Shown one piece after another: positions 29,701-41,700 of a stretch of DNA of 64,000 nucleotides; the stretch's first letter is position 1; each line of letters begins with the position of its first letter. This DNA is from Paragonimus skrjabini miyazakii (lineage: Eukaryota > Platyhelminthes > Trematoda > Plagiorchiida > Troglotrematidae), in assembly GCA_014338405.1 (NCBI GenBank), contig JTDE01002171.1:38088-102087 (forward strand), read 5' to 3'. Below the pieces are notes generated by a model. That model was not told where the DNA came from. It did no database searches and saw only the letters and a list, made by a program, of their open reading frames with translations. The position numbers and the translations under genes are program-made.

Positions 29701-32700
29701 CATGGATATCTGGTTGACAGTTTCACAAATTGTTGACTGCACTATTCAAGTAGATGAGGCATTCACCTGCCTCATGTTACCTGTTCATACCAACATAAAT
29801 ATGGCCGATTCAGTTTTGTGATAATACTTTACTCTTTAGCCCTACGTAATGCTTCCCATACACATAAGCCGTCATATCGTTCAACCGATTTAACATAATC
29901 GGCCTATTGTTTGCGAAAGTACGTTATAACTGCCGTCGGCATATTTACTATCGGTCAGCTCACTATCCTACAACAGTTCCTTTCGGGGGCCTTGAATTCA
30001 CTGGATGCCCCTTCAGTAAAGTTGTAAACGACGTAATTGAATGGGACGGGATAGATCTGACATTGTGAGTTTAACTTCATCCGTTTTTTGAAAGCGTAGT
30101 AGGTGATCGTGTTGATTTCCATGTAAACACCTTTTTCCTGTGCGATGTTGTTGTAAGTTGAGCATCATTTCCATTTGATCGCAGTCTTCGTATTCAGATA
30201 GATTTTCCAGACAGCCTTTTTCGAAAAGAAGCGTTAGTTTCGAGTTTCGCTCTTGTTGGAACTTGTCAGTATTGCATATTCATACCACCACAAGGACTAG
30301 GATTCCGGCCACATTTTGATAAGACAACCGTGGTAACCACTGCACCAGTGACCTCACGTTAGGGGCGACTGAATTATCGTGTGTGGACGCTCAACCACTT
30401 ACGTTTGTGAGTAATGATCAGTTTGCCCGGTGGTCTCGATGGGGGGATACAGTTACCGTTTGTTAACTCCAATCGATAACCCCGCGATTAGGACTTCCTA
30501 GACAGATCGAACTATTCAGTCTCATTAAACCTGTTATTGATAAATGGATTGAGAATAACACAACGTTATGAGCAAGTTGTAATACTCTGTGTTTCAACCA
30601 CCTCGGGTAACCTTCCTCAGGAATGTTGTCTGACAACAATCATTAAACCTGTTTGGCGATATTTTAGATTACTGATGAACTTGTGATACAAATGTTGGTT
30701 TGGCTGAATAACTGGAAATGGACATGTTCGTCCCGCTGTCTTTGGTGACTTCTCTGGGACTGTTTCAACGAGTTATTGTTAGCCGAATTACTTTCAGCAG
30801 GGCATTTTCTTACTTTGTATACAGCTTTTTTTCGATCGTTCTTATTATGTGGTTAATGCACACGTTTTAGTTGTGTTAATTTCCCTAGTTTTATCGCGGT
30901 CATTTTTGATTCTACTCGAATTGTTGTCGATTTGATTTATATCAGTTGAACGCCGCTCACTGTTGGTCGCAGTTTTCGCATTCAGACTTTTCAGCCACTC
31001 CGTCCCGAAAAGAGGCTATACACTCGGGTTCCATTTCTGCTGGTGCTCGTCAGTAGTGCGTGTTCTTGCCACCATTGGGGTTTGAACTTTGGCCACCGTT
31101 TTTTAAGAGGTAACGCTGTTTACCATTGCACCATTAACGTTAGATTCTGGCGCATCATATGTAGTGGACTGGTCAGCTGGTTAGCCGTCTTTAAATCCAA
31201 CAGGGTTTGTACAAAGGTGCGTTGCAAAGTGCCGAGCTTGCCATCCATTGCTGACGCGGATATCTTGTGAATGCTCAATAGCAAGTACACGTCTATCCCC
31301 ATAGAAAATATCGGCAGTTTGTGAATGCATACGTTAACTGTTTCGATGATTGCTGGATCCCGACTACGAAGTCCAACTCGGTATGCGCAAAAGTCGTTTA
31401 TTCGAACAATCNNNNNNNNNNNNNNNNNNNNNNNNNNNNNNNNNNNNNNNNNNNNNNNNNNNNNNNNNNNNNNNNNNNNNNNNNNNNNNNNNNNNNNNNN
31501 NNNNNNNNNNNNCATTTGCTTCGCCGCATTTGGCCTGAGGATGAGGCACTGAAAGCGAGCCCGTTCGCCAAGTTTCGGTTTCTGATGTAGTCTCTGAGCA
31601 TGTTCGAACAGTTAGGTTAGAATAATCGTTAAGTCTTACGAACGTGTACCAGGGAATCCGGTTTTTCTCTGAGCGTGCGTTTGTTTTCGGAATAACTAAG
31701 AAAGCCCGATTGTTGCCAGTCGCTTAGCTGGGCATCATTAGCTAACTAACACAAAATGTTCCGCTTTGTTTTTCATGTGTCGAGTTTCACTCCCTTTACC
31801 TGGGCGCACTTCAACTTGTATGCCTTGTATCATTTGGTCACCATGTGTTTATCTGTTGTTGGTGACTTTGATTTGCGGAGAGCCAGTTGTATTCTGTGTG
31901 ATCTCTGTAACAACTACGGAAGGACGCACACGCTGTGGATTAAAGACGCGGAGGATGCGTATCCGTATTTGATTCGGTTGCTCGACTAGGTACGAGTGAA
32001 CAGTCGCTTAAGCACTCTCAGACCCAACAAATCGGTTAAAGTCTGTCAACGCAAATCAGGAAAGCTTTGTGTATTCATTGTATCAGCGTATACTTCAACG
32101 GACAACCGTTCGGATGCTACCAAGAATACGTTCTATGACGCCCTCGTTGACCTTCTTAGGCAGACTAAACAATCAGACATCATCATATCGGCAGCAGGTT
32201 TGAATGCTTAGGTGAGGAGAGTGTAAAGAACGCTTACCAGGAAGCATTGATGAACAAGTTACACAGTTCGGGTCAGGTGAGAGATCCTAACGAACACTGA
32301 GGACAAGTCGCCGCAGCTATGAAAGTTTGCTGTGAAGAGGTGTCTTCCGAAGGAGCTGTTCAGTTGCAACAGAACTGGTTCTCCGTCACGTCGAATAACC
32401 CCCTGAACAAGCGTCGCTCGATCCCACCTAGTTCTGAATATGATGACGACCGTGGAGAACGTAAACGCAGGCTGACTAAAAGCTTCCACAAAGACCCTGA
32501 GCATTACTTGATCGAACAGCCGAAAGAGATGGAACGGGCCTTTTTATCTAGGCGTATCAGAAAGCTTTTTCCGTGATTCTTGGTTGTACTGGCTGTCGAG
32601 TAGATGTAACTAAGAGTATATGTGAAAAAGATGGATCACTTAACGCCAGTCGGTCGCGTTAACTTGATAGGTGGGCTGAACATATTGAAGAACAGTTCAG

Positions 32701-35700
32701 TTGGCCTCAACCAACCCATGTAGATGACGGGACCAGAATGATCAGTTATCAGGTTCCAGATGGCCCTCCGTCGGAAGCAGAAGTGGCTCTGGGGCTCAAT
32801 TTATTGAAGCGTAATAAGGCTCCTGATCCTGACCTCCTCCCTCTTTCTCTTTTCAAGGATGGTGGGGAGGAGTTGATGTCAGAACTGACAAAACTTCTTC
32901 GGACGCCTTGGGTAACTGAAGAGGTAGCTTATGATTGGCACCCATCAGCAGTAATTTCCGTTTTCAAAGAGGAGGCTGGATGTCTATGTGACAACCACAG
33001 AGGTATCAGTCTGGTGTCTGTTGCGTCCAAGTTACTCACTGGCCTTATATTGCATCGTCTCACTAGACTCAGAGAAGGCCAACTACGTGAAGAGCAGGCA
33101 GGATTCCGATCCGGTCGTGGGTGCGTTGATCACATTTTTACCTTGCGACGGATTTTGGAACATCAGCACTGTTACGGACAGCTGACAGTCGTGTTCTTTT
33201 TAAACCTAAAAGCTGCCTTCAATTTAGTTGCCCGTCACGTTCTCTGGAACTGTCTTCTTCGCAAGGGAGTATCAAGGAAATGCGTAAACCTGTCGAGCTC
33301 ATTGTATAGCCACTCTACATGCAGGATGAGGGTTTGCAAACAGCTGTCTCAGACATTCATCACTTTTAGTGGTTTTCGTCAGGGGTGTCTGAATCCTCTC
33401 TTCCCGTTCAATTTTGTCACGGATGATATGCTGGAATGTGTGCTTGAGGATTCCTGTGAGCTTGATGTTGACCTCCTTCCTGGCGCTAGTTTAACCTATA
33501 TGGCGTATGCTGATGACATTGTTTTACTTAGTCCCTCTGCCGAAGACATGGAAACCATGCTGAACAAGGTGAGTGACCAGGCTGGTCTGCATGGAATGCG
33601 CTTCGTACATTCAAAGCGCAAATTGCTGTTTCAAGACTAGGGTACTTCCACTTCTACTTCCCTCGTTGCAGGTAACCCGCTTAAGACTGTGGAGCGTTTC
33701 ACGCACTTGGGTGGCACTGTCTCGTCGGCATGTAATATTGCTGATGAAATATGCTCGAAGATAGCAAAAACACGATTTGTCTTTGCCAAACTGCATAATG
33801 TGTGGCGTCGAAAAGACGTTCGGTTGTCGCTAAGAGAAATGGTATACGATGATTTTGTGCTTTCTGTTTTGCTCTATGATTCGGGAAAGCGGCCTGTTCA
33901 TAGTGAAGATATCAACAGGCTTGCTGTGTTTGACCATCGTTGTCTCCACCATCTGGCCCATATTAAGTGGACTGATCGCGTGAGCAATGTGGCCGTTCGC
34001 CGGCGCGTATTTTGGAACGCTCAGGATGCGCGATCAATTGGTCAACTACTCACGTTGCACAGCTTGCGATGGTTGAGCCACTTACTGCGCATGCCAGTTG
34101 GTCGTTTATCGTATCAGGCATTGTATACTAAGACCACCAACGTTGGGTGAAACGGCGCGGTCGTCAAGCGACAGCGTGGTCACGAAATATGAAGACCCTG
34201 ACTGCTACATTAATCAAAGTGAGTAAGTGTCGCCTGCCTGGGTGGGGTCCTCGTGATTACTCCAACCGCTGACAGTGCCGTACTCAGTAGTGTAGCTGCA
34301 TTCACTTCACTCCTAGTTCTTCCACCTAGTCCTCTCTTTTAGGAGGCGCATCTCTTAACGAGACAGCCAGGACGCGTCACACCACATCGATCGGCCTGCC
34401 TAGCTCGGACTGTATGGTCGTGGGTGGTGGTATAGTTCCATTCAGGCAGTCAGATTGCAGGTGTGCGGTCGAACGCCTATGCGTTATCCGGACTGTGTTT
34501 TTTCTCGCATTGCCTTCTGACGTCCTCTGTAACGTGATTTGTTCTGACACTCTGACTACTATATATGACTGTTTAATTTGTTTCGCTCTACGTCTGTGGG
34601 CCATCTATGGTCATCGTTTTGCCCTATGAATTTAGAGCTTCCGTGGCCTAAGTTTTGTCTCGCTCGTCCAATAAACAGTGCAGCCGCGTCTCTCCTCATT
34701 TCCCGGTTTTGGGTCAAGCGACTGAGCGCGTAACCAAGGGGATGATGTAATACTCTCGTGTTGTTATTAATAATAATATTACAACAATAATTTTATTTTT
34801 AAATCTCTTCAGGAACGTCTTTTGTTCTAGGATTTTCCGCGTCATTGTTGTGACGAATAGCTGCCGGAGCCACAGTACCTTCGGGTTAGGCTTTTGGCTG
34901 CTATAATGGTGGTGAAAATGATTTGACTCATTGTTGGACAATGCGTTCTGGACTGGGATTATTGTGGTTTCAGTGTGATGGACTAGAAACGTCAGCTATC
35001 GCACATGTGAAAATTGGAATAAGTGCTACAGCTAAGTAGAATAATGACTGAGTGACAGAAAAGCAAGCGCAGCTCGATACGTAACAAGCAAACGAATGCC
35101 AGTGAACGATTGGAAGCAGCTTTAATCTACCAAAACGTTTTCATTTACTAAACTATTTGAAGCGTCGGCCTGGCATCCTGCATGTGAGCCTCAGTCCGTC
35201 AATTGATGACGCTGTAATAACCGGCTCGCAGTAGGGTGCTCAAACTTATGCACATCCGGACCACATTGTTCGCCGTTTGAAATTCAGGTGGTCCATTTGA
35301 TTCTGTGACTCCGGCGATTTGCTTGTGATGTGATGGCCAAGTTTGTTATTGTGCCTGGTAGACTTGAGGTTGATCTGAGCTCACTACGACGCGATTGATC
35401 CAACTCGTTGTGCAACCTTTATGTTGCGCTTCTGAATTATCCTTGTGAAATGAATGAGTTGAGGCAAGCCACTTAGCTGGTGATAAATCCACGTGTTCGT
35501 TTCACGATTGCCAGGCGATTGGGTAGTCATTGCACCACTTTCAAGGGACTTCGTGATTTTACCTTGTTCTCAAGTGACTTTACGCAGTATATGATGCACG
35601 TGACTGGCATGTGTCACCTGCTCACTCATTGAGGCGGTCATCTGGCCTCACTGCCTCGGTTCGGACCCTATTGATCGGGCGCATGGGTTGCACATCTTGG

Positions 35701-38700
35701 CACATATTTAGTGCAACCTTTGCATTCTCTAAGTTCGCGTTTGTATGTGTTTCTATGTTTGGAACACATCTGCCTCCTATTGCGTGTTAGGCTGGCTCAG
35801 AAGTCATTGGCATCGCCATGAGCACATTACTTATGCCTGTCTATCCCGTGGAGGATTCCGTCTGCCTAACTGGCAGCTTTTGTGCACGGATCACATTGCT
35901 TTCCTCGTACGTAAGTTTACTCGTCAGTCTTACTTGGCGTGCACTTGTGTGTGTGACCAGTTTCTCGCGCCAACACCACTATCGCCTTATTTGACCTAAT
36001 GTGTCGGAATTCCTTGCACATACACTCTTTCTATACGCGTGCATACCACTCACTCGGCAGCAAGCAGATTTGTGTGGGTGTATGCACACTGGTGTGCAGC
36101 TATATGTAAGTGCACTGGTGCCTGTGTGTGCCTCTCAGTTGATTGAGCTCATGCTAATCAGTGCCTTTCGTGTGTCCGTGTATATTCTGTTCGGGCTATC
36201 CACAATTTGCTCGTCTGACTTGCACAAAGGTAGGTGGCCTTCTCGCTTTCTTGTTCGATGTATCCGCTGGTATGTGTTCTCGATATCAACATGCAGTCCA
36301 GTTTATTTGTTTCTTATGTTCAGTTTGAGGATTCGGGCTTGTTTGTTTACTACTTTGATCACTTTAGTCGAAGGTTTCGATTGTCTCAACTGGAACATTG
36401 CCCATTTTTGATCATAACCCTCATCGTTCACCTAGACTTATGGACTATATATGTAGTACGCAAATTACTCATAGTGACCACCCGTTTTTCATATTCATTA
36501 CTTCGGACAAGTTTGAATTTACGAAGTTCACTTTTTACGGAACTGTTCAAAATACGAAACACAACGTTTGGTAAAAGCTAACACCGAAAAATAAATACTA
36601 AACATATCGAGCTATCGATGTTGAAACTGTTCAGCAAAACTGTGCTAATTCGTTTCTTTCGTATTGCAATTCGGTGGGTGATATTCACTGTACGGTGGCC
36701 GAGTAGGTTCTGTCTTGGGAATTATATACTGAAACCATTAACAGTTGGAAAAACCACTTGATAGTCAAGCAACAATGTGATCACGAAGTGTGAAGATGCT
36801 AACTTTTAAATTTGGCAAAGTGATTAGGTGTTGCCTTCTCTGGTCAGGGTCCTCGTGATAACTGAAATCGCTGGTTAGAAACGTTATCCGAGATGGCAAT
36901 ATGCCACTGTCAATGGTGTAGCTGTATTCACACCATTTCTTGTTATTCCACTTAGTCTCCTATTTGTTACTTGTAGACCCTTTTCTGTAACGTTTGTTCT
37001 TCTAGGGTATTCCACGTCATTGTTGTGATGGACAGCTGTCAGACCCACAGTACCTTCTAATCAGGCTCTTGACTGTTATGATAGTGATGGTGATTATGAC
37101 GATGTGAGCTTCACTATCTAATTGGAACATTTCAGTACTGTATACTCTGATGGTTTTGTTGTTGAGGGCTGGGCTCCGATCATGTGACTTATCATTGCAC
37201 AATTCAGCGCATGTTGGGTGTGACTGAGTTATCAGACCTAAACATTCAGCCACCCGAACCAAGCTGCCAGTATTATTAAATTCATGTACTATGCGATTGT
37301 GTTTGAGTGTGATGATTCCGTAATGCCTAATATCTGCTCGTGAATGTTGGAGTGATCAACTTGCTTGTGTCAACGGCGAGGTGCGAACGCACACTCTACG
37401 ACATAGTCACAAGACCGTGCAATGCCTCACAGGCAATTTCGCCACGTTGTGTCATAACCTGCCTGTTTTTATTATGAGACCAACTGACGTCACTGCTCAT
37501 GGCCACCGAGAACTTTTATGATAACCGTTCATTCTTTTCGTAGTAATCAAGAGGTCGCGTAAGTGGTCGCCACCTTTTTATAGGCTTATTCTTGTGGTCA
37601 CATCTCGTCGGCCAAACCGTAGGCCCCGTGGACTTTAGAAGGAGGTTGTGTTGCGTGCACATGTTTTTCGGAGAGGTTCACGCAACGGTTTGTCCTGTCC
37701 TATGATAGGTAGACACTGTGAACAGATGATCAATCCTCGTGGTTTCAGGCAGGCAAAATCAGCAGAGTGAGATCATTTTTACCTTGCAAGAAATTAAACA
37801 CTGAATGAATTTAATAGGACCAGACATTGCTTTTCCTACGAGTCAGTTCTAACGAATAAAAGCTCTTTGACTGACTTTGAAGATAGAGATGTGTTACCCG
37901 TAAATTTCTCAGAGGCCTATCTGTACGAATGAATAACATTAAAAGTACGACCAAAAACTGTTGCTTAGGTGGGATAGACGCTCAGTTCCTGCATGCTGAT
38001 ATATAACAGCAGCAACGAAATTCATCAGTAATAAGAAACACCTGCGTTATGCTCACACCACCGAGTTTCACGCGAGACTGACTGAATCTACACAAAAATA
38101 TTGTTTGCGAATGCCATTATCTCTCCCACTAATTGTCTATATTTCACAGACAACTTAATCAACACAAACTCCACTGAACTGGCTTAATCTCCATCTCCTT
38201 TAATGTCGCCGACGGCAAACTGTGAGTAACAAGTCGTTCAGGACAGCGATCTGGTTTACAGTGGTTAACTTGCTAACGACTGCCTCCATTCCCGTATGCC
38301 AAATTTTCATTCGTCAACTTTGTTAATTTATTGTGGCATCAGCAAAATGCCCCACCTGCCATACTATTCGTTTGGATCCCTTAAACACAACAGAACCACC
38401 TAATTCTGTGCGCTCCTAGAAACCGAGTGAACGATCTCGTTTGGATTTCGCTACTGAGTATTTTTTTTCCAGCCTACCATTTTGTGTCAGCTGATACGTT
38501 CAGTTGAATGAGGACATAGATGTTAAAATGCTTGTGGGTGTTTTTCGCCGTGAATTAGCATTGGTCTCTCGATCCATCTATGCCTCCCTGTTACCTGAAA
38601 TGTTCCAGATTGGAAATGGTCTTCATATCATTTCCTGTATCCCTGGTGCTACTGATAGAGCCTCTCGCTTACATGAACCAGTCGCCAACCTCTCTTATTT

Positions 38701-41700
38701 GATACGGAAATTTTAATTTAAGTGTTTACAGGATTTTTGTGGGAGTACTTCATGTTTTGAAATTCGAAAGCGCATCACAAATTATTTAGCAGCACGTAAT
38801 ATATTGTTTAATGTTATCCATATAAGTGACATCTTTAAAGACATCATCTTCTCGGCATCATAATCAGCATCTGTAATCTATTCATTATCATCATCAAGGG
38901 CAATAATATTTCAGTGGTTTGTGCTCTTGTTCAACTGTCGTATAATCACGAAGAAGAGTAAGCTCGGAAGGAATAAATGGAAAGGGTAGGTGACCTAACT
39001 AAGAAAAAAACATTGTCTATACTGAAGCATTCAACGTCTTACAGACAGATAACCGAGTTGTAAATAAAAGTTGGATGCTATCAGCAAGACAGCTCTCCCA
39101 TGGCTCCTGCTACCTTGAGCCATTGACTAAACTTACTTCACAACATTCACGCCACTAAATTTGATTAGCTGCTGGCTCATCTGACGTCTCCAGCCATTGA
39201 CTACGTAAGTCCCCCGGGCTGGCGTCTGAGAAGTGAATTCGACCTAAAGTGGCTAACCCCTTGGTGAACGATTTCATTTCTGTACGCCAAATCATCATCT
39301 TTCCACCTCGCACCTTACGTCAATCGGCGGCAGCGTCTACAGAGAATGCTTGATGTGGCATACGACCAGCTGGCATCCCTGAGTCTGTGCAAGTGGAAGA
39401 AGTGAACAAAAGAACTGGCTTGACAGTCACTACCAAACGACCGCTTTTTAACCTTTTCGTTGCTTGCTCGCTGGTGCCACCCGATGCGAGTGATTAAACT
39501 TAGACATCGTTGGATAAATGTCCGAAAACGATGCACATCTACCCTGAGCGGTCAAGCTTCACATGGCCATAAAGTAATACAACCTTCATTATCGCCTTAT
39601 AAACGCGATCCTCAAGCTTCTGAGAGATGTCTTAGATTAACCTTAGAGATACGCGCTTCTGTTTCATTCCCTTCACTTATGCCGCCGCTGATGCTATTAC
39701 ACAATCTCATCAGAAAAATCCATAATTCTATTACCCAGCACAAAATCTGTAATCTCAGCATTCTTGCAGAAGCACGTTACACTTTTGGGTTGCAAAACCC
39801 ATTCCGAGGTCCTTAGCGAAGTACGAATTAACGTCTAGCATTGTTTGCGCTGCTTGAAATTTGTCAAAAGGTAACACTTTGTCGGCAGCCTAATTAAGAT
39901 CAGTCAGTTTTCCGCCAGGTATGAGATCCAAGCCGATGTTTTAGGAGTGCCGCAGACAGTATTTCGTCCATAGCAGAATTGAACAAAAATGGTGAAAATG
40001 AACAGCCTTGATATTTACCGTGGCTGCTGCTGAAACTGTTAAACAGTTCATCGTAAACCCTCACGTAAGCTAAAGTGCGGGAATAAAGCGCCGAAAGTAT
40101 GTTTATGTACTTGTTTGGTACACCTCTGCGTTTTGGCGACTCTAAAAGAGTCCACTAAATCGATCACATCTTTATAGTCGAGGGATGCGACAGTCGTTGG
40201 TCTGCAATGTGCCCCAGAATTTGACGAAGAGTGACAGTTCGATCAATAGATTCTCGTCCAGAACGAAATCCTGCCTGTTCTTCTCTACTGTTTGCCTCTC
40301 GAGTTGTAGTAGGGTCGTTGAAGCATAATGAATGCCAGTGCCCTAGTCATGCTATTTCCCCCGTAGGTTTTGTAATGTACCCTGATCCCTTTCTTGTATA
40401 CGGGAACTATCATCGAGTGACCCCAGCACAACGTAATGTTGTCCGTCGTCCACACAAGTTGAAACAACTGAGTCAAGGCCTCTATTAACGCTTTTCCACC
40501 TTCGTTAAAAGGCGCTAGCAAGAAGTCATCTGAACCAGCAGTCCCGTTAGGTTTGAGAGTCGAAATGCAATTATGAACCTCTGTTTTAATGAGTGGTTCT
40601 AAATCTACCTCCCAGATTACCGTATTGTAAGTTTGTGGCGATTCCACAACGGGCGCCGGAGGTCAGGTAAATTAACCCTCAAACTGTTCCGCCCACCGCT
40701 CTAACCTTCCAGGTTTATTATGGATGAGTGTGGCATCTTTCTCGTTGGTAGCTTCACTGACAGACGTTTGTCTTGAACCAGTGATATGGATAAGCTCGAA
40801 GAATCTGCAAGTGTTCCCTGAAACAAAAGCAGTCTCTATTTCTCTAACTTACTTCACTACTCATCATCATCATCATAATCATAACAGTCATGAGCCTGAC
40901 CAAAAGGTACTGTGGCTCGGGCCACCACTCACCTCAACAGTGACGTAGAATATCCTAGAAGAAAACGTTACTGAGGGGGCTGAAAATTAATGAGAGAAGA
41001 CTAACAGGAAGAATTAGAAATGGTATGGATACAGGTCCGCCATTGACTGCGACACAAAGCCATCTCGGATAGCGTCTCTAACCAGCGGTTTGAGTGATCA
41101 CGAGGACCCCATTCAGGCAGGCGACACCTACCCACTTTGCTCACTTCACTACTCGTGCCTCACGATCAGTGTTTAGGCTACGTTTCAGTTTCCGACGGAT
41201 ATTTCTCTTATATTTGTTATACGAACTGGCAGTAGGAATGTTCCGTCTAACTTCTAACAACTTCAGGAATTTCTCCATGAACGAATGTCTGAACAGATAT
41301 GCTACGGCACCTGCTTCATGAATGGCCGGTGAGATCTCGGTCCAGCAGCTATTAGTATCTTTAGGGTGGGAACTACTAAATTTGCTTTCTAGGCTAGTTT
41401 GGTACTTCTGCTTTATTGACGGCATACTCAGTTTCTCAACAGCCAGCCGCTGTTGTCGGTTGCCTATCAAACATAAGGACGCATGATCTGAATCCAAATG
41501 TGCTCCAATAAGAACTACAGTCCTGAATGGAGCTCCGCAGCTCACAACTAACAACTATGTGGTCTACTTGAGACCAGGCTTGATTTGGAAAAGGTGGACA
41601 CCAAGTATTACAATGACGTGCACAATGCCTAAAACTAGTGTTGGCTAAAAATAACTTACGCTGAGCGCACAGCTGCAACAGTCACCCGCCATTGTCTGAG

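Larger units (their letters stand above)
31985..34922 (+). mobile_element. RTE-A copy 2, longest copy, degenerate
   Basis: It starts within the apurinic-type endonuclease (GKLCVFIVSAYTSTDNRSD, then DALVDLLRQTKQSDIIISA), passes a linker and the full reverse transcriptase, and reaches the RTE C-terminal domain and 3' UTR. The catalytic YADD is present at about 33507. A stop near 33638 and a stop near 34148 break the frame. The endonuclease jumps from AAGLNA straight to the linker (CVKNAYQEALMNKL), so the endonuclease C-terminal part is deleted. The 3' UTR is interrupted by a foreign segment at about 34343-34800. Confidence 0.85.

Noticed and set aside
31120..31601. ORFs crossing the first N gap
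   Set aside because: The Xs are unknown bases; no evidence for coding on either side.
35610..35690. B-box-like GGTTCGGACCC
   Set aside because: No matching A box or cloverleaf was found.
35745..36581. ORFs of 84, 136 and 115 codons, Cys/Leu/Phe-rich
   Set aside because: T-rich intron 18 DNA, no domain, no splice sites in phase, overlapping frames equally open.
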